Assembly: GCA_020796225.1 (NCBI GenBank)
Contig: CM036753.1
Location: forward strand, 65,256,865 to 65,320,864
DNA from: Arion vulgaris
Taxonomy: Eukaryota; Mollusca; Gastropoda; Stylommatophora; Arionidae
Length of the DNA: 64,000 bases
Reading direction: 5' to 3'
Of the stretch, positions 1-11,100 are shown piece by piece; within the stretch, counting starts at the first letter, position 1; every line of letters begins with the position of its first letter. Under the pieces are notes generated by a model. It was not told the DNA's origin. It was given only the letters and a program-made list of their open reading frames with translations, and ran no database searches. A program made the translations under genes and the position numbers.

Positions 1-840
1 TTTCTTTAGTACAGTCTTTATTGTTGTTAATTACGTATTCAAGATGTTCACAATTTGCAACATTTTTAATGTTCTTCATCATTGGCTCTAGTAACCATAG
101 ATGAAGAAGCTGTATAGGAAGGAAAGGAGTGTGAAAGGACGAATGAATATATGACATATTACCTGACAATCGTTCTCACCATTTAGACTGAGAACACATT
201 TTGTGTAGAGAACGATGCACCGATATAGCAGATTTAATCACTTAGTCACAACCTACTATCGGATAACTTTAGGGATAGCGATGCCATTGTATATTCTGAC
301 GTCATGTACGGGGTACGTAGTGTTTGTGTTGAGTATGTACACAATTTTCAATGACGTTATTAAGGGGAAAATATAGGTTCTTAAATGTTTGTTTGTTTAG
401 TAGGGATTAAAGCTCTTGCCGAGGCACTTTCAACCTAAGGTGAACCTTTATTGTTTATATCAGAGCGTGTAGGCCAACAAACATGAAAAATAAGAATTAA
501 CTCCTTTCGAGAATCAAGATAACAACATATAGTTCTTAAATGTATGGTTTAACTCGCCATTTATCCACGGTTTGGGTCGAATTTACGTTTGCAGATAGCA
601 TTTAATCACAGAACTGCATCAGATAAAAAAACATCCGAGAAATATGTGCGATGTGGCTGAGAAGTTTGTTGTCTAACACAAAGTCACTAATGATTTCAAA
701 GAATTTACCTGTGAATCCAAGAGGGATTTAAGTGAGACTTTCACAACATAAGCTTGTGGTGAAAAATCACTGCAACAATTCTAGCAGTTTCATCTCAGAC
801 TACCAGCCAGTCTTTTCCTTATTGACGTGACTCGTCAGGA
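1..840. other. No gene seen
   Basis: AT-rich sequence without a credible ORF or splice-bordered exon. Around 405-480 there is a short dispersed repeat (GAGGCACTTTCAACCTAAGG, TTATATCAGAGCG) whose relatives are at about 21725-21800 and, reversed, 43205-43290. Confidence 0.6.
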
Positions 841-1890
841 GCCATATTGACAACGGATGCAGAAAAAGACCTGATTTATTTCAGCGTTTTATGGATCAGA
901 CAGAAAATGGGGGATACGGTTGACGGTCATGATATTGTAAATGTTCTTCGTGATATTACTAACTTTAGAGAATCGTACGCTGATTTCATAACAAAGGAGG
1001 ATGTAGCTAATGCACACAAAGTCAGCACAACACTGCTCCAGGGTCTGATGGTGCTCAGTGTCACCACATCAACCAGTTCGAAGAGACGGGCATTAATGCA
1101 GTTGTGATGGATTTCAACAACAGTATACGAAATGCTATGGTACATGTGGATTGGCTTCATAGATATTTACGATCGCTCCATAAATATGGGAAGGATCCTA
1201 GACTGCTCAGCGGCTACCGCATACACACCTTGCAAAATATATACAACAAATTACTGGAGAAGGTAGAAGCCAGAAAGGTAATGTGTCTCTCGGAGACAGA
1301 AAACATCCTCCCTGACACGTTGCGTAGCTACAGGTCAATGAACGGGACTTAGGACAATGCAGGCACGTTTGCTTATGATGTTTATGACACTTTCAATCTA
1401 AACAAGAGACTGTTGCTGTGGTCATCGACTTGGAGGATGCGTATAACAAAGTGGAATTTTCAATGTTGATATTCTCTTTTCTAAGTTAATCCTCAGCCAG
1501 GAAACTGGATAGCTGTTTCTTTGATGGAGAAGATCGTTGCACTAAGTTTAGGAACATGGACGTCAGGTCTTGCACGTATATGCCTGGGATTACCAGGGGT
1601 TCCCGATATAACCCGTTTTGTTTAATATTTACACAGCAAATGTAGCCAAACTTCAGCCAACTGGGTTGGATTGGACAGTGGCTTTTACAGATGATATTTT
1701 ATTATATAGGACTGGATCATATAGACAAGAAATAGTCGAAGACATTCAAGGAACATAGCATACGATCTTCCGTTGGCGTAGGGAGTCTCGCTCTCAGGTT
1801 AGTCCTGAGGAGGGTATGTTGTGGCGCTCTTTTAATAATACCATAACCAGGTCTTACCTATCCGGAGTCACCATCGATGGGTACGCTATT

Positions 1891-2101
1891 TTTGTTTTTC
1901 CCGATCCAGAAGCACTTGAGCTTTTCAGCTCTTCGGCTCGGTGCCATGGACATCGTAACCCTTCGGTTCGGTGTCACGAACACCGTAAATCTGGGGAATC
2001 TGTGGCTTTTTCTGCCATCCCGCGGAATTGAACCCGCACACACAGAGGAATAGTCACCCGTAGTCCAACGCGCTACGAACACGCTGGGCAGACGGGCAGG
2101 C
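1891..2101 (-). mobile_element. tRNA-derived SINE-C, copy 1, with target duplication
   Basis: Reverse-oriented SINE whose head reads GCGTGTTCGTAGCGCGTTGG with a B-box-like GGTTCAATTCC, and whose 3' end is TTCTGGATCGGG plus an A-rich tail. ACGCTATT occurs at 1883-1890 and 2102-2109, a target-site duplication inside the LINE reverse transcriptase. Confidence 0.85.
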
Positions 2102-2751
2102 ACGCTATTAAGTACCGTGACATGCTGCACTATCTTGGAATAGCATTTGATCGTAGTCTAATTTTCAAACATTTTATTGAACAAACGATATAGCGGTTCA
2201 AGCGTGGTCTTGCAGCTCTCAAGGTTATGGTAGCTGCACACATTGAGCAGAGACTACTTGTTCTTCTATTTCATCAACTGGTTATGTCCGTGGTTGATTA
2301 TGGACTTTCCTCCTCACGATAACAATGTGATGAACGACTCGATCGTATTCAGAATGCAAACATATGTATAGTTCTTGACTGCACTAGAGATATTCCCGTT
2401 GTAAAGATGAGATATATGCTTGGCATGCTGTTACTACGTTCCCGTCATGCAATTGCCCAAACCAAAGCATATATGTGGATTAATGCTGATGAGAGACGTC
2501 AACTGCACAAGAATACTAATGATGTTAAGATGCAAGAATTAAGCGTGGAATGTCGTGAATGGCCCAAGCTGAGAGAACAATTAGCCAGGTGACCACCAGT
2601 TGCGGCTCTACCGATTAGGAAAGTATGGATTTCAATAAATGGTAGCATGGCCAGATTCTGAAATGTTATTAATCTGGGAAGATAGCGTAGAGAGTGGGAC
2701 AATATGAAGGCTGAACTCGAAAAGTAGCAGCTGAAAGATGATGCAAAGGAG

Positions 2752-3012
2752 GATCTTCTTCTTTGAATGCTTCATATCGACCACTTGTTAATCACTCTGT
2801 GTGATTTGTATGTGATCTGAGCCTAAGAGTGATTGTACGCTGTGCCAGTTATGCGTCTACAAGTAGGCCAGCACATCCAATTTCTGCGATGCTTTTATTT
2901 ACTAGGGTAGTAGGGTACTAGGTCCTACATCAGTCGCCTCTTCCGACATGCCTTGTAGGTCGCAGTGGTACTATTCTTTGTTTTCCTTGCGGGGCCCGAC
3001 ACCACACAGGCA
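2752..3012 (-). mobile_element. SINE-B, copy 1
   Basis: About 260-bp repeat family whose plus-strand reading runs CTTCTTCTTTGA, CGACCACTTGTTAA, TACAAGTAGGCCAGCACATC, CGCCTCTTCCGACATGCC, GTCGCAGTGGTACTATTC and GGGGCCCGACACC. The (CTT)n start is probably the reverse of a (GAA)n 3' tail, hence the minus orientation. Inserted between the RT and RNase H parts of the first LINE. Confidence 0.75.
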
Positions 3013-3573
3013 CAAGGGCTGATGATGTTGTTTATACCGATGGGTCTGTGCATCGAGGTGAAGTCAGGCTGGAGTTACCTGGCTAGCGCGCATGAAAGGG
3101 TCATTGAAGAGCAAAGTGGAGCATTCAGGACGACTACTTCCAGTATGAAGACAGAGGTCGCTACTGCTGCCTTTCAGTGTCTCCGTTTACTGGGACCATT
3201 GTTGTATCTGACTCAGTCGATTCGGTAGATCCAGAATGGCAGTTGCTGTATGAATGTATGTCATCTATTGAAGTTTTCAAACTCCAGAGGCTCACATGGA
3301 CATACTGTCATCAGTACATGGTTGTTGGCGGCAATGAGACAGTGGACAGACTTACATTGTCAGCAATGATCGTCTGGGAGCTTAGGATGGATAAAGAGGA
3401 AGTTCTTTGGTAAACTCGTATTGGATGAAGACACTAAAATTGATATTGAATCTAGCAGCGATTTAAGGAGTGAGGAAGTACATATTGTACAAGTATAGCT
3501 GAATGCTAAGATGTGAGAGAGGAGTTTGTTTAACCAGTGAGCCACAGGAACCATCCTTTTTAATAGTGAAACA

Positions 3574-3680
3574 CGTACAAACAAAGTACTATAGTTTTAC
3601 AAAATACATAAACAGTGACGATAAACAGCAACGTTTCGACCAACAAGGCCTTTATCAAGCAAGCGAACAAACAGGAGTAT
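3574..3680 (-). repeat. Dispersed repeat with hammerhead-like core, copy 1
   Basis: Minus strand reads CTTGATAAAGGCCTTGTTGG then TCGAAACGTTGCTG. The same 100-bp piece is at 30483-30592 on the plus strand. GGCC-TTGT-TGGTC can form a stem ending at GAAAC. Confidence 0.5.
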
Positions 3681-3861
3681 CCTTTTAATACCCTTTGAAA
3701 TCTGTTGGGAGACTGAGCACCTATGGGTCTGCTATGGCATCCATTCAATAACCCTTGTTGCTCAATTGATTGAGATGATCTTGACGATTGTCTTTATTTC
3801 CAGCTATTAATACAATAGTTCTGAAATATTATTACCATCATCTTTTTCTGGCTCTCTTTTG

Positions 3862-3915
<54 letters not shown>
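3862..3915. repeat. (TA)n microsatellite
   Basis: About 27 uninterrupted TA units. Confidence 0.95.
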
Positions 3916-3918
<3 letters not shown>

Positions 3919-3994
3919 CAAATAATAACAAAGTTTTCCAACGTCTCATGTCTTCAGATATAGATGTTCTTTTAATTTATTTTTTACTACATAT

Positions 3995-4550
3995 CATACT
4001 CACAACTTCTATAGCAAATTTAACAATCAAATATAACATATTAAACAGACCAGTAACATAAATAATCAAATATAACATAATAAACAGACCGGTAACTTTA
4101 ACAATCAAATATAACATAATAAACAGATCAGTAACTTTAACAATCAAATAGAACATAATAAACAGACCAGTAACTTTAACAATCAAATATAACATAATAA
4201 ACAGACCAGTAACTTTAACAATCAAATAGAACATAATAAACAGACCAGTACTTAACAATCTAACATAATCCAAATAACAATCAATAACAAAAAACAGATC
4301 AATAACTAACAATCAAATTAACATAATAAACAGATCAGTAACTAACAATCAAATATAACATAATAAACAGACCAGTAACTTTAACAATAAAATATAACAT
4401 AATTAAACAGACAGTAACTTTAACAATAAATAGTAACTATTAAACAGATCAGTAACTAACAATCAAATATAACATATAAACAGACTGTAACTTTAACAAT
4501 CAAATAGAACATAATAAACAGATCAGTAACTTTAACAATCAAATATACCA
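3995..4550. repeat. AT-rich 39-bp minisatellite, about 14 copies
   Basis: The unit is close to AACAATCAAATATAACATAA plus TAAACAGACCAGTAACTTT. Copies near 4015-4250 are regular. Those after 4255 carry many small deletions. Confidence 0.85.
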
Positions 4551-4719
4551 GATAAAAATAAAACTGTGTCAGACTGGATTGTCAATGATATACAACAATA
4601 TCCACCCAGGCAGCAATTTAAACTATCTACTGCATTAAATCATATATGCTGCAGTAATTTTAGTGACTGAGAGACAGATCAAGGCACAAAGTGGTAACAA
4701 TATCTCTGTAGTTAGTTAG

Positions 4720-5735
4720 TTTGTTCCTTTCGTGCCAAAGGCGGCACATAGGGCAGAGGTTTTAGATCTCCATGTGATGCGGTTCTTTGCTAGCAGTTGG
4801 AGATCTTGTATGGTTTTACATCCCAATAGTTTACTTTCTTGTTGGATGGTTCTTCAAAGAGTGGTCTTTGGTCTTCCACGTTTTCTTTTCCCAACTGGTG
4901 ACCACATAAGGACTTGTCGATTTATTCTCTTTCGTCTGATCTAAGAACATGACCTAAATATTTCCACCTTCGTTCCTTATAATATTTGATATGAGTTGTT
5001 GGTGTGTTCTATCTCTCACTGTGTTGTTAGAAACGAAATCACAACATTTTACTTTTAATCATTTTTGGAGACATTTATTCTCAAAGCTGCCCAGTTTCTT
5101 ATCAATTTTCTTTGTTGATTTCCAACTTTCACAACCGTAGGTCAGTACAGGAATCACACATGACCTAAATAATTGAACTTTTGTGCATATACTAAGATCT
5201 TGAGATTGCCAGATATTCGTTAATTTTGTGAAGGCACTAGCTGCTATAGAAATACAAGAGTTTATTTCTTTCATCGTGTCTCTGTTGTTTGACACTTTAC
5301 TACCCAAATATGTAAAATATTTAGCTTTCATGTTTAGTCAGTTCGCATAATTCCAGTAGTCTTTCACCATTTTGGTTCATGGTGCCCATGCCATGTTTGC
5401 CGATGAACCTTTCTATGCCTTTGTTGTCATTGCCGATTTTAGCATTAAAGTCGCCCATAGTCACAATGAAATCGTGCCTAGGTGTTTTGTTTAGAACGTC
5501 TAGCAGTGAAGCGTAAAATCTGTCCTTCTGGTCATCTGTGCTGTTGTTCGTTGGAGCGTAACATTGTATAATTGTAAGTTTAAAGTGTTTAGTTTGTAGT
5601 AGGGCTGTTATAATTCTTTCGTTGATTGGCTCCCAGCTAATAAGCGATGATGCAGCTTTATGTGTCATGATGATTCCAACTCCTTCTTTATGAATATTAT
5701 CAGCTCTCCTGGAATGAATAATAAACACATTTTCG
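4720..5735 (-). mobile_element. LINE remnant: AP endonuclease and C-terminal region
   Basis: On the minus strand, 5728-5321 encodes an APE-type endonuclease: VGIIMTHKAASSLISWEPIN, LTIIQCYAPTNNSTDDQKD and FIVTMGDFNAKIG. Then 5331-5059 encodes YFTYLGSKVSNNRDTMKEI and PVLTYGCESWK, the region after the RT domain. The two pieces abut, so the whole RT core has been deleted. The remaining part to 4720 is the 3' end. Confidence 0.85.
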
Positions 5736-5749
5736 CTAGATATGTCTCT

Positions 5750-6037
5750 GTAGTACTATGCAACAGTTGTGGAAGCGCTGATGTGGTGCTAGGGCCCGCA
5801 AGGGAAACAAAGAATAGTACCACTGCGACCTACAAGGCATGTCATAAGAGCCAAATGATGTAGGACCTAGGTAAGCTACCCTAGTAAATAAAAAGCTTAG
5901 CAGAAATCGGATTGTTGGTCTACTTGTAGGCGCATAACTGGGACAACGTACAATAACTCTTAGGCTCAGATCACATACAAATCTCACAGAGTGGTTAACA
6001 AGTGGTCGATATGGAGCATCAAAGAAGAATCGCATGG
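5750..6037 (+). mobile_element. SINE-B, copy 2
   Basis: Opposite orientation to copy 1: starts near GGGCCCGCAAGGG, has ACTTGTAGGCGCATAACTGG and ends CGATATGGAGCATCAAAGAA. It overlaps the start of the neighbouring minus-strand LINE endonuclease piece. Confidence 0.75.
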
Positions 6038-6094
6038 TAGCTTCATTTTAATCCCTACCCGCTTTGTCAGATTACATTGCAGCAATCTGCTTCT

Positions 6095-6432
6095 AGAGTC
6101 ACTACGAGGAGGTGGAGTAGGGTCTTGGTCAGTGCTAGCTCCCTGATCACTACAAGGAGTGTAGTAGGGTCTTGGTCAGTGCTAGCTCCCTGACCACGAG
6201 GAGGTGGAGTAGGATCTTGCTCAGTGCTAACTCAGCGACCACTACAAGGAGGTGGAGTGAGTAGGGTCTTGGTCAGTGCTAGCTCACTAACCACCATGGG
6301 GAGGTGTAGTAGGGCTTGGTCAGCAGTGCTAACTCGCTAACCACCAAGAGGAGATGAAGTAGAGTCTTGTTCAGTGAGCTACCACAAGGAGGTGAAATAG
6401 GGTCTTGTTCAGTGCTAGCTCACTGACCCCAA
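6095..6432. repeat. About 48-bp tandem repeat, roughly seven copies
   Basis: The unit contains AGGTGGAGTAGGGTCTTGGT and CAGTGCTAGCTC-CTGACCAC; copies differ by small indels. Confidence 0.8.
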
Positions 6433-6639
6433 CACTACCTTGTCACTTTATTTCATTATGGCTGTATCCTCAGTCATCCAGTGGATACTTAAACTAACTC
6501 TCTAAGTTAGAAAAAATTCTAATCATCACAAAAACTACTCAGTAAGTCCTCTGCCTCTTATATTCCCATCTAGAATAAAGGGACTCAGCACCTATGTGAG
6601 TACTATGAACGCAAATCCACTGAGTTTTCACACACAAAA

Positions 6640-6691
6640 ACAAAAATTATATATATATATATATATATGTCAAAATAAATACAACACAATC

Positions 6692-6766
<75 letters not shown>
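6640..6766. repeat. TA microsatellites
   Basis: Two TA runs at about 6645-6668 and 6697-6764, with an unrelated 30-base spacer. Confidence 0.9.
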
Positions 6767-6768
<2 letters not shown>

Positions 6769-7224
6769 AAAATATAACACAAAGAATACCTTAAACCACA
6801 TTACACAAATTATTTTAGGAAACTGAACACAAAAATAAAGCAGTATTGTATCATCATAAATATAATATATATATTTATAATATATAAAAATTATATATAT
6901 ATATTCTTGTATATGTGGAAAACCTTAAATTGGTTGATAACAAATATAGTTTTTTAATAATAAAATGACTAGATATGATGACTAGATTTTAAAAAATCCT
7001 TCTGGAATGTTAAGTAGGATTTGGCAAATTAAATTCATGTAAAGATGTAAACTGCCCGTGTGATGCAAGGGCCCAAAAGAGGAGGAAAGAATATGCAGTA
7101 ATGTGTACCTGCCACGCATGTTGTAAGAGACAACTAACGACGGTTGATATGGGGCGCTACCTCACTACGAAGAAAAAAAAGTCAACAAATCTTCAACAAA
7201 CATGGGATATACAGTGTTTACCTA

Positions 7225-7565
7225 GAATAGAGGGACTGAGATGGTATAATAAGATTACAAACGAGGACCTCAGAGAATGAACTAAGCAGATAATAGTTTA
7301 GAAAGAGCTAAGGAAGAGACGCTGGCGATGGATAGCACACACATTCAGAAGACCGAATGGAAGCATTGCAAGACGGCACTGTTTTGTAACCTGCAGGGAA
7401 AGAGAAGTAGGGGAAGACCGAGACATACCTGGAGAAGAAAGCTGGAGACTGATATTAAAAAGGTAAAACATGGATAAAATTGGAAGGGATAGCAGGAGAG
7501 AGGAAGAGCTGGAAGAAGTTTATTAAAGACCTATGGTTCATTGAGAGTTGAAAGGTGGAGAATAA
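7225..7565 (+). mobile_element. LINE 3' fragment
   Basis: Matches 13915-14165 over GAAGCATTGCAAGAC, GAAGACTGATATTAAAA-like and AAAATTGGAAGGGATAGC. Contains degenerate RRRWRWIAHTFRRPNGS-like coding, the usual C-terminal domain of LINE ORF2. Confidence 0.55.
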
Positions 7566-7644
7566 GAAAGATGTAAACATTTTCTTATTTAAACATCTAT
7601 AACTTTAAAACAATGATTGTGTTAACATTGCTTAATAATACTGG

Positions 7645-7650
7645 TTTAAT
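7645..7650 (-). terminator. Candidate PDIA4 polyadenylation signal (ATTAAA)
   Basis: An ATTAAA hexamer lies about 47 bases past the PDIA4 stop on the minus strand. No AATAAA is closer. It is a common variant signal, but the region is AT-rich, so chance occurrence is possible. Confidence 0.35.
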
Positions 7651-7696
7651 GTAGATACACAATTATTTTATGCATAGATAGATCCAAGGCATCAAA

Positions 7697-8107
7697 TCAC
7701 AGTTCTTTCTTCTTAGACTTTCCAAAAGAAACTACAGCATGATCTCTCATAAACTGCTCTAGATTATCAGCTTCTCTAAGACCTTCATACTTCAGCGGTG
7801 ATTCTTTGCTATTGGCTACAGCAAAGTAAACTGTAGGAAAATTAGGTGCACTATAATTCAGTGGCAAGTCATTTGCTGTTGCATCTAGTTTAGCAATGAC
7901 TAAGTTATTATCCTTCTTCAGTTTTTGGCTAAAATCTCAGCTTAGTCTCAAATTGCTTGCAATGACCACACCATGGAGAGTAGAGATCTATTAGAACATC
8001 TTTGCTAGAATCTTTGACAATCTCATCAAAGTCTCCCAACAACAACCGTTAATGGTCCTTCTGAATCTTGGGTGGTTTCTGTGACTTGATATATGGTTTG
8101 AGTTCAC
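7697..8107 (-). CDS. PDIA4: PDIA4 exon 11: domain a' (CGHC), KKEL tail and stop, frameshifted
   Basis: Encodes [69 protein letters not shown], and finishes GKSKKKEL with stop at 7699-7697. The phrases are clearly those of domain a', but the frame changes three times between about 7920 and 8065: before GPLTVVVG, between VVVG and FDEIV, and after ETKL. Relative to the family these look like losses of 1, 2 and 2 bases. The last 75 codons are open. The KKEL ending resembles the KEEL of vertebrate PDIA4. Confidence 0.82.
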
Positions 8108-11100
8108 CTGTTAAAATATGAAGATAAAGTGTCAAATTGCCAGTTATCTATTGTTAAACTATTTATCAAGTTCTTCTTCGAATGATCCATATCGACCACT
8201 TGTTAACAACACTTTGTGATTTGTATGTGATCGATTGCCTAGTAGCGATTGTACATTGTGTCAGTTATGCACCTACAAGTAGGCCAGCACATCCAATACT
8301 GCAATGCCTTTTACTTACTAGGGTAGCTTCTCTAGGCTCCTACCTTAGTTGCCTCTTAAGACATGTCTTGAAGGTTGCAGTGTTATTATTCTTTGCTCCC
8401 CTTGCAAGCCCGCAACATACGGCGTATCAAGTTTAACTCTTAGTGGACCAGCGCCACGCTAAGTGGCGTTGAAGTGGACGTTTTACATTCGCCACGCTAA
8501 GTGGCGTTTGGTTATCACAGTTTTAGAACCGCTGTAGTAAATTTATATTCCAGTCCACATTTTTATTTTGACCTCTGGCCATTCGTCATTTCCGTCTGTA
8601 CATGCTTGTGTAGTCGTTTTCGAGCTACAGTTAGTAGAACCGTTATAAAACACACAAAATCTCAGCAAACATTTTTGTTTACTCACAGTTTTTATTGAAA
8701 AAAATGGCTTCTTCTTCTGAAACACGTAAGTTCGTTATACAGTAGAGCAAGCTGTAAATCTTATTCATCATTTGGCTGAGTTCGACAATGATGATGAAGT
8801 GTCGAGTGCTGATAGTTCAGATTATGAATACGAAGTTCTTAATAATTTGTCTGATACCAGCAGCAATAATGAAAGTGATCAAGAGGGGGCGTTTTCCTGC
8901 TGTCTACCCAGCTGTTCAAGTAAAGTCTGTAAAGGTAAGGGAAAAGGCTCTGCTTCTAAAAGGAAACGAGGATCACGTTCTGTATTATTAACTGATACTG
9001 ATACTACTAATCCAACTACTTCTACTTCTGCAAATAATACTAGAAGGAGCCCCACAGCAGGCACAACACCATCCAGTAGACCAAACACAGGCCAGTAGTG
9101 ATGGAAACTGGGAGGAAATATTTGAGGGCAAAACTGAGAACAACTTTCGGTTTGTTCCACCTCAGCATAGGATTATTGGTGTCAATCCTGATATTATACC
9201 TGAAGGTTCAACAGCTCTACATTGTGAAGCTCTCTTCAGCGACAAAACATTGGAAGAGCTTGTGACATCAGTAAATAACTATGCTAAAAGAGCGGTGCAA
9301 GGTGCACAAGGAAAACCTTGAAAGCACTCAATTTTCTCTCCTGGACACCACTGAACTTGCCAGAACTGCATAAATTCTTTGCTGTAGTCATAGCAATGGG
9401 CATAGTAAAGAAACCCAAAGTTAGCGACTACTGGTCCACTGAACCCTACATGCAGACACAATGGTACAGTGAGATGTTCACGAGGAACAGGTTCAAGGCG
9501 ATCTACCAAACCATGTTCCATGTAAGTGAAGTAGATGCCCTGGGAAAGGCAAAAATAGAGCCCTTTCTGCAGAAAGTGGTGTCTAACTTTCAAAATGCCT
9601 ATTATCCGTTCAGGACTCTCTATAGATGAGATGGTCATTGGATGGAAGGGACGTGGGCTCATAAGATGTTCAATGCATCAAAGCCAAAAAATATCACGTT
9701 AAAACCTTCGGGCTCTGTGACAGCAACACTGGCTATGTTTTCAACGTACTTATTTATTTTGGCAGCAAGACATCTTATAGCCCAGACCTGGATCCAGCCA
9801 GCCAACAGGCTGTTAAAGTTTTTGACACCCTCCTGAAACCTTGCGGAAAGGGCCATCATATTTACGCTGATCGATACTACACAAGTTTCCCACTTCTTCA
9901 GTATCTCCATGAGAGAAGCTATTACTACACTGGAACCCTAAACATAAACCAGAGATTTCCCTAAGGCGATCAAGACCAAAATTGATCTACATGCAGATGA
10001 AGTGGTTTATGCATGTAGAAAATAAATTTCTCTGTGTTATGTTTAGGAACAAGAAAGCTAAAAAGCCTTGCATTCTTGTTTCCAGTGAAGCTTCAGTAGC
10101 CACGGTCCAGAAAACAAGCCGTACTGGAAGTAAGGGAAAGCCATCATTAGTTGAATCATATAACTTCAGCATCAATGGATGTGACAAGGTCGATCAGTGT
10201 GTCACCACTTATGGCACTTTTCAAAGGCGAACCAGGAAATGGTGGAAAAAAATATTTTTGGATCTTGATTGCGCAGTTGAATGCATTTATTCTGCATGCC
10301 CTGACAAGACCAGGAAACACTCCAAAAAAAGCCTCTGCTGCACTTCAAGACCCAGCTCATACATGAGTTATCTCTTGTATTCCACGATGAACACCATATA
10401 AGCAGACTTCAAATTAACAATCACATAATAAGAAAATCACTGCTGATAACCCGTCAATGTGTTATCTGCAGCACGCAAGAAAAGAAAAGAACATCATTTT
10501 TTGTCAAAGATGCACCAATCACCCATTTCTACATCCAAACAAATGTTTTTCTAAATATCATTCCAAGTAATTAACATTTGGAACAACTTGTACATAATGA
10601 CTTATTGTTTTTTCAAAATTTCAAAATTTTCCATTTCAAGACTCAAACACTGTAAATTATTATAAAAATGTTATTTATTCATAAAAACGGATGAAACTTT
10701 CTTGGAATGTGTAAAAATGATTGTAGTATGAGCAGAAAATGTGTTATGGCTTGCAGATGTGTTGGATATATTCATATTGAGTGGTAAGTAAGAATTTTAT
10801 TCTCACTAAAAATATTTAAAAAACTTTTCTTCTTACTAAAAGTCACATAAAATTTCTCTCTTTCTTTTCAAAAAAATTTCACTAATATAAATAAATAGAA
10901 CATTCATTTCTGAACATTTTGATATATTGTACATGTTCCATAAAATTAAATATATAAGTTTTATGTCAAAACTAATGACAGCTGTCTGTATACAAATGTA
11001 TAATAAAAAATGGCTTTGTAAAACGTGACTTTGCCCTGGTCCACTAAGAGTTAAGTAGTATCATGGACGCCGGAACTTCACTTTCATCACAGCCCGCCTG

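Larger units (their letters stand above)
841..3412 (+). mobile_element. LINE remnant with reverse transcriptase and RNase H
   Basis: Decayed non-LTR retrotransposon. From about 1104 it reads in pieces LLSGYRIHTLQNIYNKLLEK, then VVIDLEDAYNKVEF and FTDDILLYRTGS (the YADD-type palm motif, here FTDD), then LRDxLHYLGI-like thumb sequence. At 3010-3385 come RNase H pieces: YTDGSVH and, near the end, GGNETVDRLT (from the GNE-x-ADRLA block). Many stops and shifts are present. It is split by a SINE-C at 1891-2101 and a SINE-B at about 2752-3012. Domain order resembles the I-type LINEs. Confidence 0.8.

Noticed and set aside
3977..4312. Minus-strand ORF of 111 codons with repeated hydrophobic LFIMLYLIVKVTG units
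   Set aside because: Encoded by the 39-bp AT-rich array; hydrophobicity follows from base composition.
6596..6826. ORF rich in Ile-Tyr
   Set aside because: Translation of a TA microsatellite.
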